Assembly: GCA_964304625.1 (NCBI GenBank)
Contig: OZ199839.1
Span: 7,378,001 to 7,442,000 of the forward strand
Origin: Kudoa neothunni
Taxonomy: Eukaryota; Cnidaria
Direction of reading: 5' to 3'
DNA length: 64,000 bases
The position numbers and the translations under genes are program-made. A model generated the notes under the pieces. That model saw nothing but the letters and a program-made list of their open reading frames with translations. It was not told the DNA's origin and searched no databases. Numbering within the stretch: the stretch's first letter is position 1; each line of letters begins with the position of its first letter. Shown piece after piece: positions 13,704-24,758 of the stretch.

Positions 13704-15569
13704 TGGCGTTAACTATCTTGAGCAGAAACGTTTTATTAATCGCGCCTGCGCTGATAGTAAATTGGTCTCAGATAAGCTCTTTCGTCTCCACCCCTTCGAA
13801 TTTTTAATGTCGCTTTTTATATTCAAAATTAATAAATGTTAATACGAATATAATTTATCCTTAAAAGATACAAATTTTTAAATATTTAATTCAATATCGT
13901 GTTTCCAATATAATTCTTATATAATTTAAATATTTTATTATCCATGTTATACAATTTATGAACATATAACCGTTTTTTCGAAATAAAATATTTTTTTGAT
14001 ATAGCATAATTTTAGTGTCTGCTTAACTTATTGAGTACACGTAAGTCGAGCTCCTTCCGAACAAAATAGGATATATTTGAAATCCAGATTCATATTTTAA
14101 TTTATGTTTAAAATGGTATTTACTATCCAATTGAAAAATTTAGAGATAAAAGTTAAATGAGCTCATCAATAATTCTAGTTTAAACCGTCGTGTGTACATA
14201 CGTGTACAGTGCAACCTCGGAGTTCGACCAAAAATTTTGATTCAGAAATATTTTTGAGTTCAAAACATAGAAAGGATATTCAGAAAAAATCCAGTTGGAG
14301 TAAAAATCAAAGAAGAAAAGATATTCAAGAAGAAGAGTTGCTCAATCTAATCGTGCGAATGTCATCGAAAGAGAATACTTTATAATCTATCGTATGACAA
14401 CCAAAAAATATTTATCCTATATTTCATTTTTATTATTATATTTTAAATTTATTTTTCATATTTTAAATTTATTTTTCATATTTTAAAATCACAAGGCATG
14501 CAGGTTTTTCATTATTTAGCTCATATAACAAAATGAAAAAATATCTTTAAATAAATAATATTTTTATCTTTTCTTTAAAAATGAAGATAAAATCACAATC
14601 AACCCCCAAAATCTACGCATTTACTAATTATTAACTTTTAAAATATTTATTATTACGAACTACCAAATAAAATTACAATATTAGAGATATTTCGTTATAT
14701 AATTCAGAATATCTCATAAAATAGGGGAAACAGAGTAATATCACGAAATCGTAATATACATGACAATAAGAGTTACTTTTTATAATATATAGTTTAATCT
14801 GATTAATATAACAAGTACTGGCGCGAATTCCTCGGTTTCGCTAGGGATTAGGAATATTTTATCACAGAGGAACATGTTTTATAATAAAACAATTAATCCT
14901 TTCAACTGACCAAAGAAGAAACCGAATTAACCTTCTTTGATTGTGATTATTTATCGATAAAATTCCATTTGTATTAATCTTATATTTCTTTCATTATTAC
15001 TTGGTTATTAATTCGATATCCTAATCAACATATTTTACATTATATCCAGAAATTACCTAAAAACTTGTAAGTTTCTGGGATTTAAAACTTTCATGGGATA
15101 ACATAATTGATTATCTCATTTACTCATTTATTCATATACGGTAACGGTGAAACTGTCGTAAAATATGTAGTTAACTTAATACAATTTAAAAATATTAGAC
15201 TTTTCCTAGAATATTAGTGCCACAAGCCGCCTTGAAATTTCCTTTTGTGAAAAAAATACAATATAAATTAATGTAAAAGGATTTGATAACAGTTTATTAA
15301 AAACAATGAGATATTACGAATAATTAGCTCATTAGCGCAATAAACCCATTCAAACTGCGCCCCAAAATGTCAATTTATTCGAACGTTACACATTAACATT
15401 AAATCAAACCGAACTATCAAGTAAAAGCATCATTTTATAGGCACTAAAAACCTGTCTCATAACTTTCTTATTATTAGGTGTAATATCGTTTGTCTACGCG
15501 GGCGTTCAGCATAAATATTCTTTGGCATTATTATTTTCGTTCATATTATTTCAATCGTATTGTATCGTA

Positions 15570-15601
<32 letters not shown>

Positions 15602-15691
15602 TAAATATGGGATATTTAAATTGGTGGAAAAGAAAAAAACATAGTGAATAAATATGAGAAAAATATTTCACACGTAATGATAAATGATAAA
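13704..15691. other. Intergenic stretch upstream of INTS4
   Basis: AT-rich, with no gene recognised. A lone pogo/Tigger-like end, ACAGTGCAACCTCGGAGTTC, lies at about 14207; I found no matching inverted end. A 24-bp AT-rich unit is tandemly repeated near 14440-14490, and an (AT)n run lies at 15572-15600. Confidence 0.5.
15572..15600. repeat. (AT)n microsatellite
   Basis: An uninterrupted TA/AT dinucleotide run about 90 bp beyond the SPC25 stop codon. Confidence 0.9.
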
Positions 15692-16733
15692 TCAACGACT
15701 GGAATTGAAATGTGTGGTCGAATTTTCGAATATAAAAAGTGCGCAATCACACAAAAATGCATTGAGCTTGTTATCCTTATTGAGCTGCTGGAATCGCTCG
15801 TACAAACACTCATAGTCAGGTTCCATATTGTACACTACAGTTGGGTAATTGGGTGAAACAAATGAACACATTCATTGTCAATTTACATTTGTATTTTTTA
15901 TCCTCTATTCCAATAATCATGCTAAATGTTTGTTGTTGTGTTAGTGGATTGGTGAACTGTATTTTTAGTTTGCCTAAAAATGTAGTTGTCAATAGCTCGG
16001 AACAAAACAACCAGTCTAATCAATTATCCGTCAGTTTATGATGAATAAGAGATAAATGACGGATGTATTACCATAGATTTTGGATATTTCAAGACACAAC
16101 AATTTTGTTATGCAATGGTACATGAGTTGTTTATGAGCAAGTTTTTTCCTTAACTCCTCCAGCATCAAAGTAGATTTTGATTCATTATCAAAATTTGGGT
16201 CGCTGAAACGTGAATCTAAATCACAGCTGTGTAATCACCATCAAAATTCAATTACATTTACTTTCTTTGTTGGAAACTAATTCTAGATCAAAAAAATCCA
16301 TGTTGGACGAGAGTTTCGAATTGGAATTATGAGATTCCAGAATTGAATTATTTGAAATCGAGGTTCTTCCCGACAATGATATTTCTTCTAACAGATCTAT
16401 TATTAGTTAACTCAGATGGATGGCCGAAGAAAGAGCTAAACCCTTTTCTAGACATTTTTGTTTTGATTCCAACAGATAGATTTGTTTCTTTTTTTCTTTG
16501 ATAGATTCTACAAATAATATGAGCATCGAATTGATTATTATTAGAACAATATGGTTCAACAAATAACGATCTCTATTACTCTCTGATTTTTTCAATTGAT
16601 GCAACAAAGATCCATGATGAAAGTTTTTCAATATCCTGCTACAAACCCTGCTATCGTTAGTTTTAATTTCGGAACATATTTTTAACAGTTTGTTCCAACA
16701 ATTATCAATTTCATCTAACTTCTCGTCATTCAT
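15692..16733 (-). CDS. SPC25: Kinetochore protein SPC25-like (NDC80 complex), multi-exon
   Basis: SPC25 pairs with SPC24 in the NDC80 complex that joins kinetochores to spindle microtubules. I chose the ATG at 16733 because MNDEKLDEIDNCWNKLLK matches the short acidic start plus FWNK of animal SPC25. A coiled-coil-like region follows (ESIKEKKKQIYLLESKQKC). The RWD-type C-terminus is the best evidence: LEISKIYG spliced to GKLKIQFTN parallels LEIRKIYGEKLQFIFTN of human SPC25, and RFQQLNKDNKLNAFLCDCAL parallels FQENVRKTNNFSAFLANVRK. The reading needs about five introns; those measured run 42-60 nt. The last exon ends in FENSTTHFNSSR and a stop at 15692. Length is about 260 residues, against 224 in human; a Ser/Asn-rich linker makes up the extra. 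The call rests on hand splicing. Confidence 0.75.
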
Positions 16734-17533
16734 ATACCTAAAAGTTGGTGTCATCACTCGCTGCATCAAAAGATTAAAAATCGGAAATTTTACATCAGTA
16801 TTTGATAGTAAAAATTAACTTTTTAGTTATAAGGTTATCTCACTACAAAAAATGGATTCAGTGGCAGGAACTTTACAGGTGCAATTATCTAGAGCAGGCG
16901 CAAGGCGGCAATACGTCTGCGCGCGCGTTTGCGGCGAAACATTAATTTAGTCTTAATCATTTCTTAGCACAAGTTAGTTTATCTTAAATAATTATTTTAT
17001 TCTATGTAAAATAAAATAGATTTTTATTTTGGTTGTGTTTGAATCGCAGGACCAATTTCTAATATTGGATTATTATCGTTAATCGGTTCGTTAGATCTTG
17101 TTCCCCAAATAATTAAGTTAAATTAGGTTATAGTTTATTTGCGAGTTTCACAATGGGTTATAAATTCTTAAAAATTATTTAATGTACCATGTATGCGATT
17201 ATAATTTTAAAATTTCACGTTAACCCTTGCGCGATAATGTATTCAGATTTAAATTGAATATATTTAATGTAATTGTCATGAATTCGCAAAAAATCTTTAA
17301 ACCTATTTAGTATTTTAATATAAGGTCTTTAATGGGATTCAAACATGTGTTATCAACATTTAAACGAGCTGGTATCACATTGCTCTCAAGTGTGACACAT
17401 GTGATGTGTGGATATTAACTTTTATAATATATACGTTACAATTAGGATTTGAATAATCCAAATTTGAACAACTACTATTATAATCGTGCGAAATGAGTTC
17501 AAGTCGGCACCTCCAAACCTTGAGTTTTTCATT

Positions 17534-17790
17534 TTAACCTTCTAAATAGCTGGAAAATTTACACCCTCTACATAAAAATGAAGTAGAAATCCACCCCACT
17601 TTTTTAGTTGATAAAATTTCCTCAAATGTAAGTCATCATTGAGTGACAAAATATGAGTAAAATTCATCGAGTAAATTTTGAATAAATAACCGATTATTAA
17701 AGTTAATTTCAGGAATGGCAAATTCATGAGTTTCGTACGTGTTCTTTCACAAGAACAAAAATTGTTACATGTAAAAACGAACGAAACCAT
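17534..17790 (+). mobile_element. TTAA-ended dispersed repeat, copy 1 (MITE-like)
   Basis: Starts TTAACCTTCTAAATAG and contains GAAGTAGAAATCCACCCCAC. It shares both blocks with copies at 21340-21591 (reverse) and 62722-62970. This copy seems to lack the middle of the first block. The far boundary is approximate. An 82-aa ORF on the minus strand here (17542-17790) is just repeat sequence. Confidence 0.6.
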
Positions 17791-18772
17791 AATTTTTAAA
17801 TTTTTTGAACGAACGAAATCGCCGCCCCTGGTTAGATTCTATGTGTGCGTGCGCGTACACTAATGTTTTTACATTTTTGTGGAATATGATTGTATTCATA
17901 GGTGTATTCCTGTGGTTTTTTAGTTTTAACATTTAATTCAAGTTTTACAACAGCTGCCAATTAATCTATCTTATTTTAAACAACGTAGTGTAAACTGCGC
18001 AGAAAAACACAAAACTTGTCAAAATGTTGAAAAATTATATCATGTCTTTTTAATTCTCTCTACAGCGTAGAAATAAACACACTGATGAAATGTCATCGTA
18101 TTTTGGTAATGGGGGAGTATACGCCTCACCGAATTTGACCTTTTGCGTATGTCCGACATGTCCGACATTCCCGATTTTGATTTCATTGTTTAAAACACTT
18201 TTTTAAATATTGAGAGAAATAAAAAAATTCACAAAATCAAAATTTTAAAAATATCCAAACCAAATTAAATCGATAAATTAGTCTTTAATCTCTCAGAATT
18301 TTATAAACAAAGTGATGATTTATCCTTACAAGATCATATTGAATTGTTTTGCTTGAAAATTGTTTGACGTAATACCGATGTAAAATATTTAATGAATATG
18401 ATGATGATGATGAATACATCCTGAAATATTGACTGCGTTTCTCAAAATTAAAAATAATTTTATTAATATAATCGATTCATTGATTTTTTATTGAGTTAGA
18501 GTCGAATTTTAGTTTAATATGATTGTTCAACTGTTTATTTACTCAATAAAATTTAAATTTTAAAATTCGTCACTAATATAAAATGCGCGTTAATAATCGT
18601 TACATTTTTGGAACTATTTAACTGACGTGGTAAGGTGAGCGATATCTCTAGTCAACGACAATTTTATAAATTATTGTTGAATAATAATGCGTTAATCGAT
18701 TATTTAACCGCGAAACGATTGACCCAAGAACTTCCGACCAGATGAAAAATTTCCATAAATACAACACTGAAA

Positions 18773-19495
18773 GTGAACATAGTTCAGCGAAAAAGGAGAT
18801 CGATCGACCCTGATAATGATTTAATTTACGATGCGCTCGAAAGAATAACCTATAAATGCTCAAAGTTTATAGAATTATATATTTCTTTTTTTATATTCCT
18901 AAGAAAAAATTGTAGAACAACGTTTTCACCACGTAACAACACTTTTTTTGCCATAACCAATTGTTTGGGACAAAACTCTTCGAAACTGACAATATCCCAT
19001 GTATTCGAACTTGTTTATCTCTGGTGTGTTGGAGAACAACGATGTTCCATAATGAATTTGATGGGCATCAGTAATAAAACTGTTTCGTTTCGGTTTTCTT
19101 CCCTCAGGAGTGTCTGTACTCGAACTTTCGATAGTCACGACAAATTTGGTGACAAAAACACGATCTTTGAGATCGACGAAAGTTTGCTGAGAGGTAAGCG
19201 GAAGAATAATAGGGGCCGTTCCCTCCAAATGGATCATTGAAGACACAATGCCCCTGACGATGCTTATCTACCTAGTGACTCTGAGGATGATGATGATGAT
19301 GGTAACCACACAAATACAGTAGAAGTGGTCTGGCATCACTTAAAAACGAAGGTACTACACAGAATGAGTGAGGTGCCTAGGTCTATGCTTAATTCTTACT
19401 TTCACGTAGAATGGCTAAGATCAAAACACAGGAATATATGGGAATTTTTCGAGTTCATTTTGAGCTCAATTTCTGATATAAACTCTATACATTAA
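18773..19495 (+). pseudogene. Merlin transposase, internally deleted
   Basis: The N-terminal part reads TTFSPRNNTFF, then LVYLWCVGEQRCSIMNLMGI and SNKTVSFRFSSLRSVC, as in Merlin/ISXO2-type transposases. The first catalytic Asp block is FEIDESLLRGKRKNNRGR. After an in-frame TGA at 19238 the frame stays open and ends with NTVEVVWHHLK, the block carrying the third catalytic Glu, to a TAA at 19493. The central section with the second Asp is absent; an acidic stretch (SDSEDDDDDGNH) stands in its place. There is no good ATG at the start; 18773 is a GTG. This copy cannot encode a complete DDE triad. Confidence 0.85.
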
Positions 19496-19796
19496 CCTGA
19501 AATTTATTACTTTTTCTTCGATATTATTTAGTGTTTACTTTTTATGTGAATAGAGTGTATATATATGTACATTAATTGTTATATTTATCAAAAGATAGCA
19601 TCGTTAATTACAGATACATCTTAAACATAAAAAATTTACCTTCGAGGAAAGTTTAAAAATGTTTTGCTTTAAGTTTGGACGATTAATTCATATGAACTTT
19701 ATATTACAAAGGATCCAATTAATAACAAATAAAATTTGTTCATACTATATGCATATTTAACATTGTAGCATCAATATATAAATATTGCACAAAAAA

Positions 19797-20459
19797 TCTA
19801 CTATATAAAGCAAACCGGAAATCCGTGTGTGTACGCATTTTCCATTCTTTATAGAGGGACATATCGCTCCATTTAAGCACACATATGGAAAGATAAAATT
19901 TTATTTTAACTCAGAAAAATACAAAAAAAATTATAAAAGATTTGCATCCTACAAAATGACTGAAAACATTTTCACGTGATATGATTGGTTTGATTTGAGG
20001 ATTTATGCAAACATATAGATCATTTTGTTAAAGTTTTCAAAGTTAATTTTAAACGTACCGGAGTGTTTATTTTACTTTAAAACTATTGAAAAGTAATTTA
20101 ATAATTGAATTAGTTCAAATAAGGAAGGTAATATTAGGTTATATAGCCAAGCATTAATATGAAATTTATTTGTTGATGTTTGACAAGGTTAGTCCAATTC
20201 ATATCGTATGATTCAGAGATTACTGCAAACAACAAGAAAATCGATTTTTAAGAGCTCTAAATAGGAAATTTATACGCTCAATAGTGTTTATTCGTTTTTA
20301 AAAATATTAAATAAGGTTCATGCGTCCAATCAGTTAAATAATTCATCCGTTAATTGGGTAATCTTTGTACTATGTATCTAAACACTCTAAATTTACTTCG
20401 AACCTCAAATTACCTTGGCTTGGCAAGGAAGCCCAAGCCAAGCGGGGCTTATGCGCTAG
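19797..20459 (+). mobile_element. Helitron-like non-autonomous element nested in Merlin
   Basis: The 5' end is TCTACTATATAAAGC after an A. The 3' end is GCGCTAG followed by T, i.e. A|TC...CTAG|T, the known Helitron insertion pattern with no target duplication. Just before the end is a hairpin: CTTGGCTTGG and CCAAGCCAAG pair over 10 bp around a short loop (20414-20442), then 17 nt to CTAG. No Rep/helicase ORF is present in these 663 bp. Confidence 0.78.
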
Positions 20460-20539
20460 TTGTAATATATATACGAGAATATAGAGAATCAATTTGTTTC
20501 ATGTATGATTTGAAAACTGTAACTCCATATACCCTTCCA

Positions 20540-20561
20540 TATATATATATATATATATATA
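20540..20561. repeat. (AT)n microsatellite
   Basis: AT dinucleotide run inside the Merlin element, downstream of the Helitron-like insertion. Confidence 0.9.
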
Positions 20562-20871
20562 TTTAAATAATCAGTCAAAACTTTCCATATATGAATATAT
20601 TTAAAGTGTGTTTTCATCAGACTACACATGAAGATTCAAAAAATCTACTCGGTCGACCTCATATGGAATGTAAACAAAATTATAACGCGTTATATTCTAT
20701 TAGAGCACGATTCTAACAGAAATGTCCAAAGGAATTAGAATAAAATCATACTCACGAGGTATTATTTCTAAATTCTATCATTAATCAGAACGCTTAATGG
20801 AATATAAAAATTAAAAAAAACTAAAAATATTTCAAAGCAATGTTTTTACAATTCTATATTAATTTTCGATT

Positions 20872-20879
<8 letters not shown>

Positions 20880-20901
<22 letters not shown>
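20880..20901. repeat. (AT)n microsatellite
   Basis: AT dinucleotide run just inside the right inverted repeat of the Merlin element. Confidence 0.9.
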
Positions 20902-20902
<1 letters not shown>

Positions 20903-21339
20903 TCTACGATGCATTCTTGATAACGTTTCAAAACCTCGTGTTACTTGATGAACTGTACAAAATTCTGAAAGATTAAAGACTAATTTATCGATTCAATTTG
21001 GTTTGGATATTTTTAAAATTTTGATTTTGTGTATTGTTTTATTTCTCTCAATATTTAAAAAATGTGTTTTAAACAATGAAATCAAAATCGGGGATGTCGG
21101 ACATGTCGGATATGCGCAAAAGGTCGAATTTGGTGAGGCATATACTCCCCCATTACCTGTATCTTTAATAAATGGTATAAAAATAATGAGACATTGAGGA
21201 GCTATGGTTGTATCCTGGAGAGAGCAACATACTTATTATCGTCGTTGCGCGTGCGGATTTGCATCGAGTGTATTGTGTTTCGTTATTTATTCATTATTTA
21301 CTCGATAGAATTTCCGTAAATTTTTACTTATCACATGTA

Positions 21340-21591
21340 TCAATATTTTAATTAATTTTATGAAAGAAAAATGTGGGGTAGATTTCTACCTCAATTTTAG
21401 TTGAAAGGTGTTTAAACATTAACTTTTTCGATATACGACAAAAAAAAATTTCAACTCATTTTTCTGAAAGTTTTCATATGGGTAAAATATTAAAAAAAGT
21501 GGAGAGGAGTTATGCTCCGATCATACACTATAATATTGTTGGCACAATTCACTTATGATAGAAATCTACCCTATTTTATTTAGAAGGTTAA
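21340..21591 (-). mobile_element. TTAA-ended dispersed repeat, copy 2 (MITE-like)
   Basis: On the minus strand it begins TTAACCTTCTAAATAAAATA at 21591 and continues with GGGTAGATTTCTATC and GTGAATTGTGCC, then GGTAGAAATCTACCCCACAT. Both blocks align with the copy at 62722. It sits about 180 bp outside the Merlin right end. The inner boundary is approximate. Confidence 0.65.
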
Positions 21592-23720
21592 GCTAAATCT
21601 TGGATTTTTTTATTTACGAATCATGTATATTATTGAATCCTTTGAGATTAGTTATAAATAATAAGTTTTAGAATTAGGTGAAATAATCCTATTTATTGTT
21701 TTAGTAATGGGGAGAATTAATATTATTCGAAATTTTAAAAGGACATCACGATCGTCGACAATGCGCTCTTTTCCAACCCTTGGATAATTGTTACTTAATC
21801 AACTGTTCTTATTATTCGTTGATTGTATTTGGATATTCCAACGCTGTCTTAAAATTTTATTGTTTTTTAATAATATTTTTTGAAGTTATCGACGTACATT
21901 ATTTTAAAGTATGGGTGAAAATTCAAGCGGAGCTCAAAAAATAGCGTGGGATAATATGTGCTTCAATCAAGATTGGTTAAAAACAGGAATTTCAGCTACT
22001 GCAAATGTTGGACGAATTTTTTCATGAATGAACACAGTAAAACCTGAATAAACCAACTCATTAAAGGCTGAAACTGTAGAATGCAAACTTCCCGAAAAGC
22101 AGTTTATCAAAAGAAATAATAGTACGTGTTTGAAGTCGCATCCAACAAATAAACTAATACATGATGTGAGCAGCAGTGTCGTGAATCAACGATACCTTGA
22201 ATGCTTGAAAAATGGATCAAACTTCTTAACTGAGGGTTGTTTCGTTGAATCATGAGTTTTCTATGAGTTCAACCTTGGGTTTTAATTTTTCGGAATCTCG
22301 GTTTATTGTTGAAAACCTGTAAAAATTTAATAATATTATTTTTGATGTACGACATTAATATTTATATTAACGTATCCTATTCAGATTATATCATTCAGGG
22401 TTTAAACGTGTAGGATATTGAACGACAGAACATTAGATTGTTTAACGTGCCACGGTTACATATTTATTCAGTAAACATTGTCACACATTCGTATAAAATT
22501 AAAGCGTTATTTCAAAATATACATTGAAATATGAAGTAATTAATTGTGAATATATTGATCTATGCTAGACATTACGTATAGGTGAGTGTTCGCGCAAAAA
22601 AATTGCAATAATATGACGATAAATTTAACTTTTGTTATATTTGCGCCAGGAAACAATCAATTTCAACTAATAGTACAGCTAAGTTATTATAGTTCAACCG
22701 AAGCTATGGTGATCACCTTGATTGTTATTGTCTAGGGGATTTCCGCCCGGTAATGTAGTGGGCTAGCGCGGAGCCCAGCCTCGGTTGATTGGGGGATTAC
22801 TACAACTTTAATATCTGAAGACGTAATTATAGAATAGGAAAAAGATTAAAAACTAAAATAGATACGGTAATATTTTGTTGCACTTTAAACTAGCGTTTTT
22901 ATCAACCATGGGATTGATTCAAACCCCACCGACAGCCCTGGTTAATGTGTTAGAATTTGGTGGCTTTCGAAGTAGTCAATCCATCTAATACTTTTGTATT
23001 TCTTCAAAAATAATGTTACTTTTATGCTGAATTTCTATTAAAATTTTTTTAGAAGAAAATATTTTTGGGATTTTGTAGAGCAATTTAATTAGGTAATTTA
23101 CATGAACTATCTTTAATAAGAAAATTTTTTATAAAAAAATGAGAACAAATCTTGTATATATAGTAAAAGTATTCCATTATAATAATAAACCTAAGTAACT
23201 TTATAATCTTGCCGTTAGAATGTTAAGATCGGCAGAATTTTTTAAAGAACGTATCTATTGACATGGTATATAGTATTCGGGTGACACTAGTTTTGACTAG
23301 ATTTAATTATTTCTGACCCCGAAGAGCGTAACGTTGGGGAAAAAATATTTAAATATGACAGATTATAACAAATGAAATTCGTAAACGGCTTGTAAGTAAG
23401 AGTTGCTGAGATTAAAAATGTTGTTGTGCGCAAGCGTACATGCCTTTTAGGATTAAATTTTACCGTGTCAATAATCTCTATCTTTGTTAACTTTAAACTC
23501 AAAATTTATTCTCCTAATAGATTATTGCTAAATATGTATAATTCTAACGCTTTATAGAAAACACAATAATCAATAAAAAATAAACAACACACAATTCAAT
23601 AAAGTTTCATGCATGCGATTGAAGCAAACAGATAGATTTTCAGTAGATTGAGTTGGAAATTAAATAAGATAAAGACAAAGTGCGAAGTTCGCATATAAAA
23701 AATATACTCGAGCAAAACAA
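21592..23720. other. Stretch with no recognised gene
   Basis: Mostly AT-rich. Short open readings at 21912-22020 (ATG, 36 codons) and 22120-22250 look like decayed coding sequence of unknown origin. A tRNA-like B box (GATTCAAACCCC, 22912-22923) followed by CCCTGGTTAATGTGT suggests a SINE fragment. A 67-bp repeat at 23394-23460 recurs at 49818-49885. Confidence 0.45.
23394..23460 (-). repeat. Dispersed repeat copy (partner at 49818-49885)
   Basis: The reverse complement starts TCCTAAAAGGCATGTACGCT, then TGCGC and ends CTCAGCAACTCTTACTTAC. The sequence at 49818 is nearly the same in forward orientation. Element type unknown. Confidence 0.7.
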
Positions 23721-24125
23721 TTAGGATTTTGGGAATAAACATCTGAATATCTTTGGAATTTTGCTCTTGGGTTTCTCGTAAGAATTCCTGAAAATAAGGG
23801 GGAGAGAAACACAGTAATATTTGAGGTCATCGAGTAATTGAGATGACGGTAAAGTGTCAAGAAAAAGGATGTATTGTATGTAGAAATATTCGATCTCATC
23901 AACCGACTTGTAAGGAAGGTAGTTGGCTTTGATTAAGCGGAATCGATTGCCGTAATTGCGGACGCTGCTCTCTAGGAGAAGCAAGTCGGTTAGATTCCAA
24001 TTTCTGTCTAGAGAAAAAAAATAAGCAGCGTTGTAAAATAGAGGTGGTAGAGAATGAATAGCGTTACTTTTTTTATACAAATCTGATTTATAATAAGGGT
24101 GTGGTTTCCTGAACACAAGCCACAT
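23721..24125 (-). CDS. Orphan SANT/Myb-like domain ORF, possibly a partial gene
   Basis: A 134-codon ORF from an ATG at 24125. Residues from about 45 form a SANT domain: WNLTDLLLLESSVRNYGN, then FRLIKANYLPYKSVDEIE and YFYIQY. This is the pattern of MIER/MTA-type SANT domains (YGKDFHLIQANK, LPWKS, YYYMWK). The segment GTAACGCTATTC...TTTTCTCTAG (59 nt) looks like an intron, so the true product may be shorter. No ELM2 domain was found upstream. It lies about 630 bp downstream of the stop of the ELM2-SANT gene on the same strand. It could be a partial duplicate, a separate small gene, or the end of an alternative transcript of its neighbour. SANT domains of this kind bind histone deacetylases or histone tails; the role here is unknown. 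Confidence 0.5.
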   Translation of the reverse strand: MWLVFRKPHPYYKSDLYKKSNAIHSLPPLFYNAAYFFSLDRNWNLTDLLLLESSVRNYGNRFRLIKANYLPYKSVDEIEYFYIQYILFLDTLPSSQLLDDLKYYCVSLPLIFRNSYEKPKSKIPKIFRCLFPKS

Positions 24126-24758
24126 GTGCAGTCCCGTACCTTTAAAAGTTATTGGTGAGTATTAGTGAGCAAACGGTAATTATTAAAAAGGAAAGGAAAC
24201 CGACTTTAAATGTGTTATTAGTTGGTAAATATGCAATATCAACGGTTGATACGAACATTTATACAAGTGGGTTTTAATGAGTTGGAAAAATGAGGATATT
24301 ACCAAGGCAAAATAAAAAAATACATTTTTCTAGCATCCAAGCGGAAGATGGTTGTTATTGTACCCTCAGATTGACAAAAAAATACACAGAAATAAACTTA
24401 TCAGAAAGAGTTTAAGAAGATTTGAGGAATTAAAAGATAAATTAGATTGTGGTAACAGCAGTGAAGTATTATCCATATTATAAACCCCTCAATAATAAAT
24501 AATATTTCCGTGGATGTGAGTAAATGAGTTGAAATGTTGTGTTTGTGTGTTATTAAGCGATTGCTTAATTTTTTTGTGGTGCCAAAAATAACATTGAAAA
24601 CAACTTTCAAATTAAGCCTAATCCGTTTGTGTTCATATACTCCCCAAAAAAACTTGCCAATAAACATTATGACAAAGTAGTGTTCTTTACAAAGTGTTCA
24701 ATCGAAAAACTACGTCTGTTATAAAACTGTAATTTTTGTTGGAGAGAAGTGAATTCGA

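Larger units (their letters stand above)
18105..21157 (+). mobile_element. Merlin (IS1016-like) DNA transposon with ~200-bp terminal inverted repeats
   Basis: The outer ends are GGTAATGGGGGAGTAT at 18105 and its inverse at 21157. The inverted repeats run about 200 bp inward (18105-18302 and 20957-21157) with few differences, down to the motif TTAGTCTTTAATCT. Flanking 8-mers CGTATTTT and TGTATCTT match at 6 of 8 bases, fitting the 8-9 bp target duplications of Merlin. A broken transposase ORF lies inside (18773-19495). A Helitron-like element (19797-20459) and two (AT)n runs are nested in the right half. The total of 3,053 bp includes those insertions. Confidence 0.88.

Noticed and set aside
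17542-17790. Minus-strand 82-aa ORF
   Set aside because: It overlaps the TTAA-ended dispersed repeat and its residues follow that repeat's conserved blocks, so it is not a gene.
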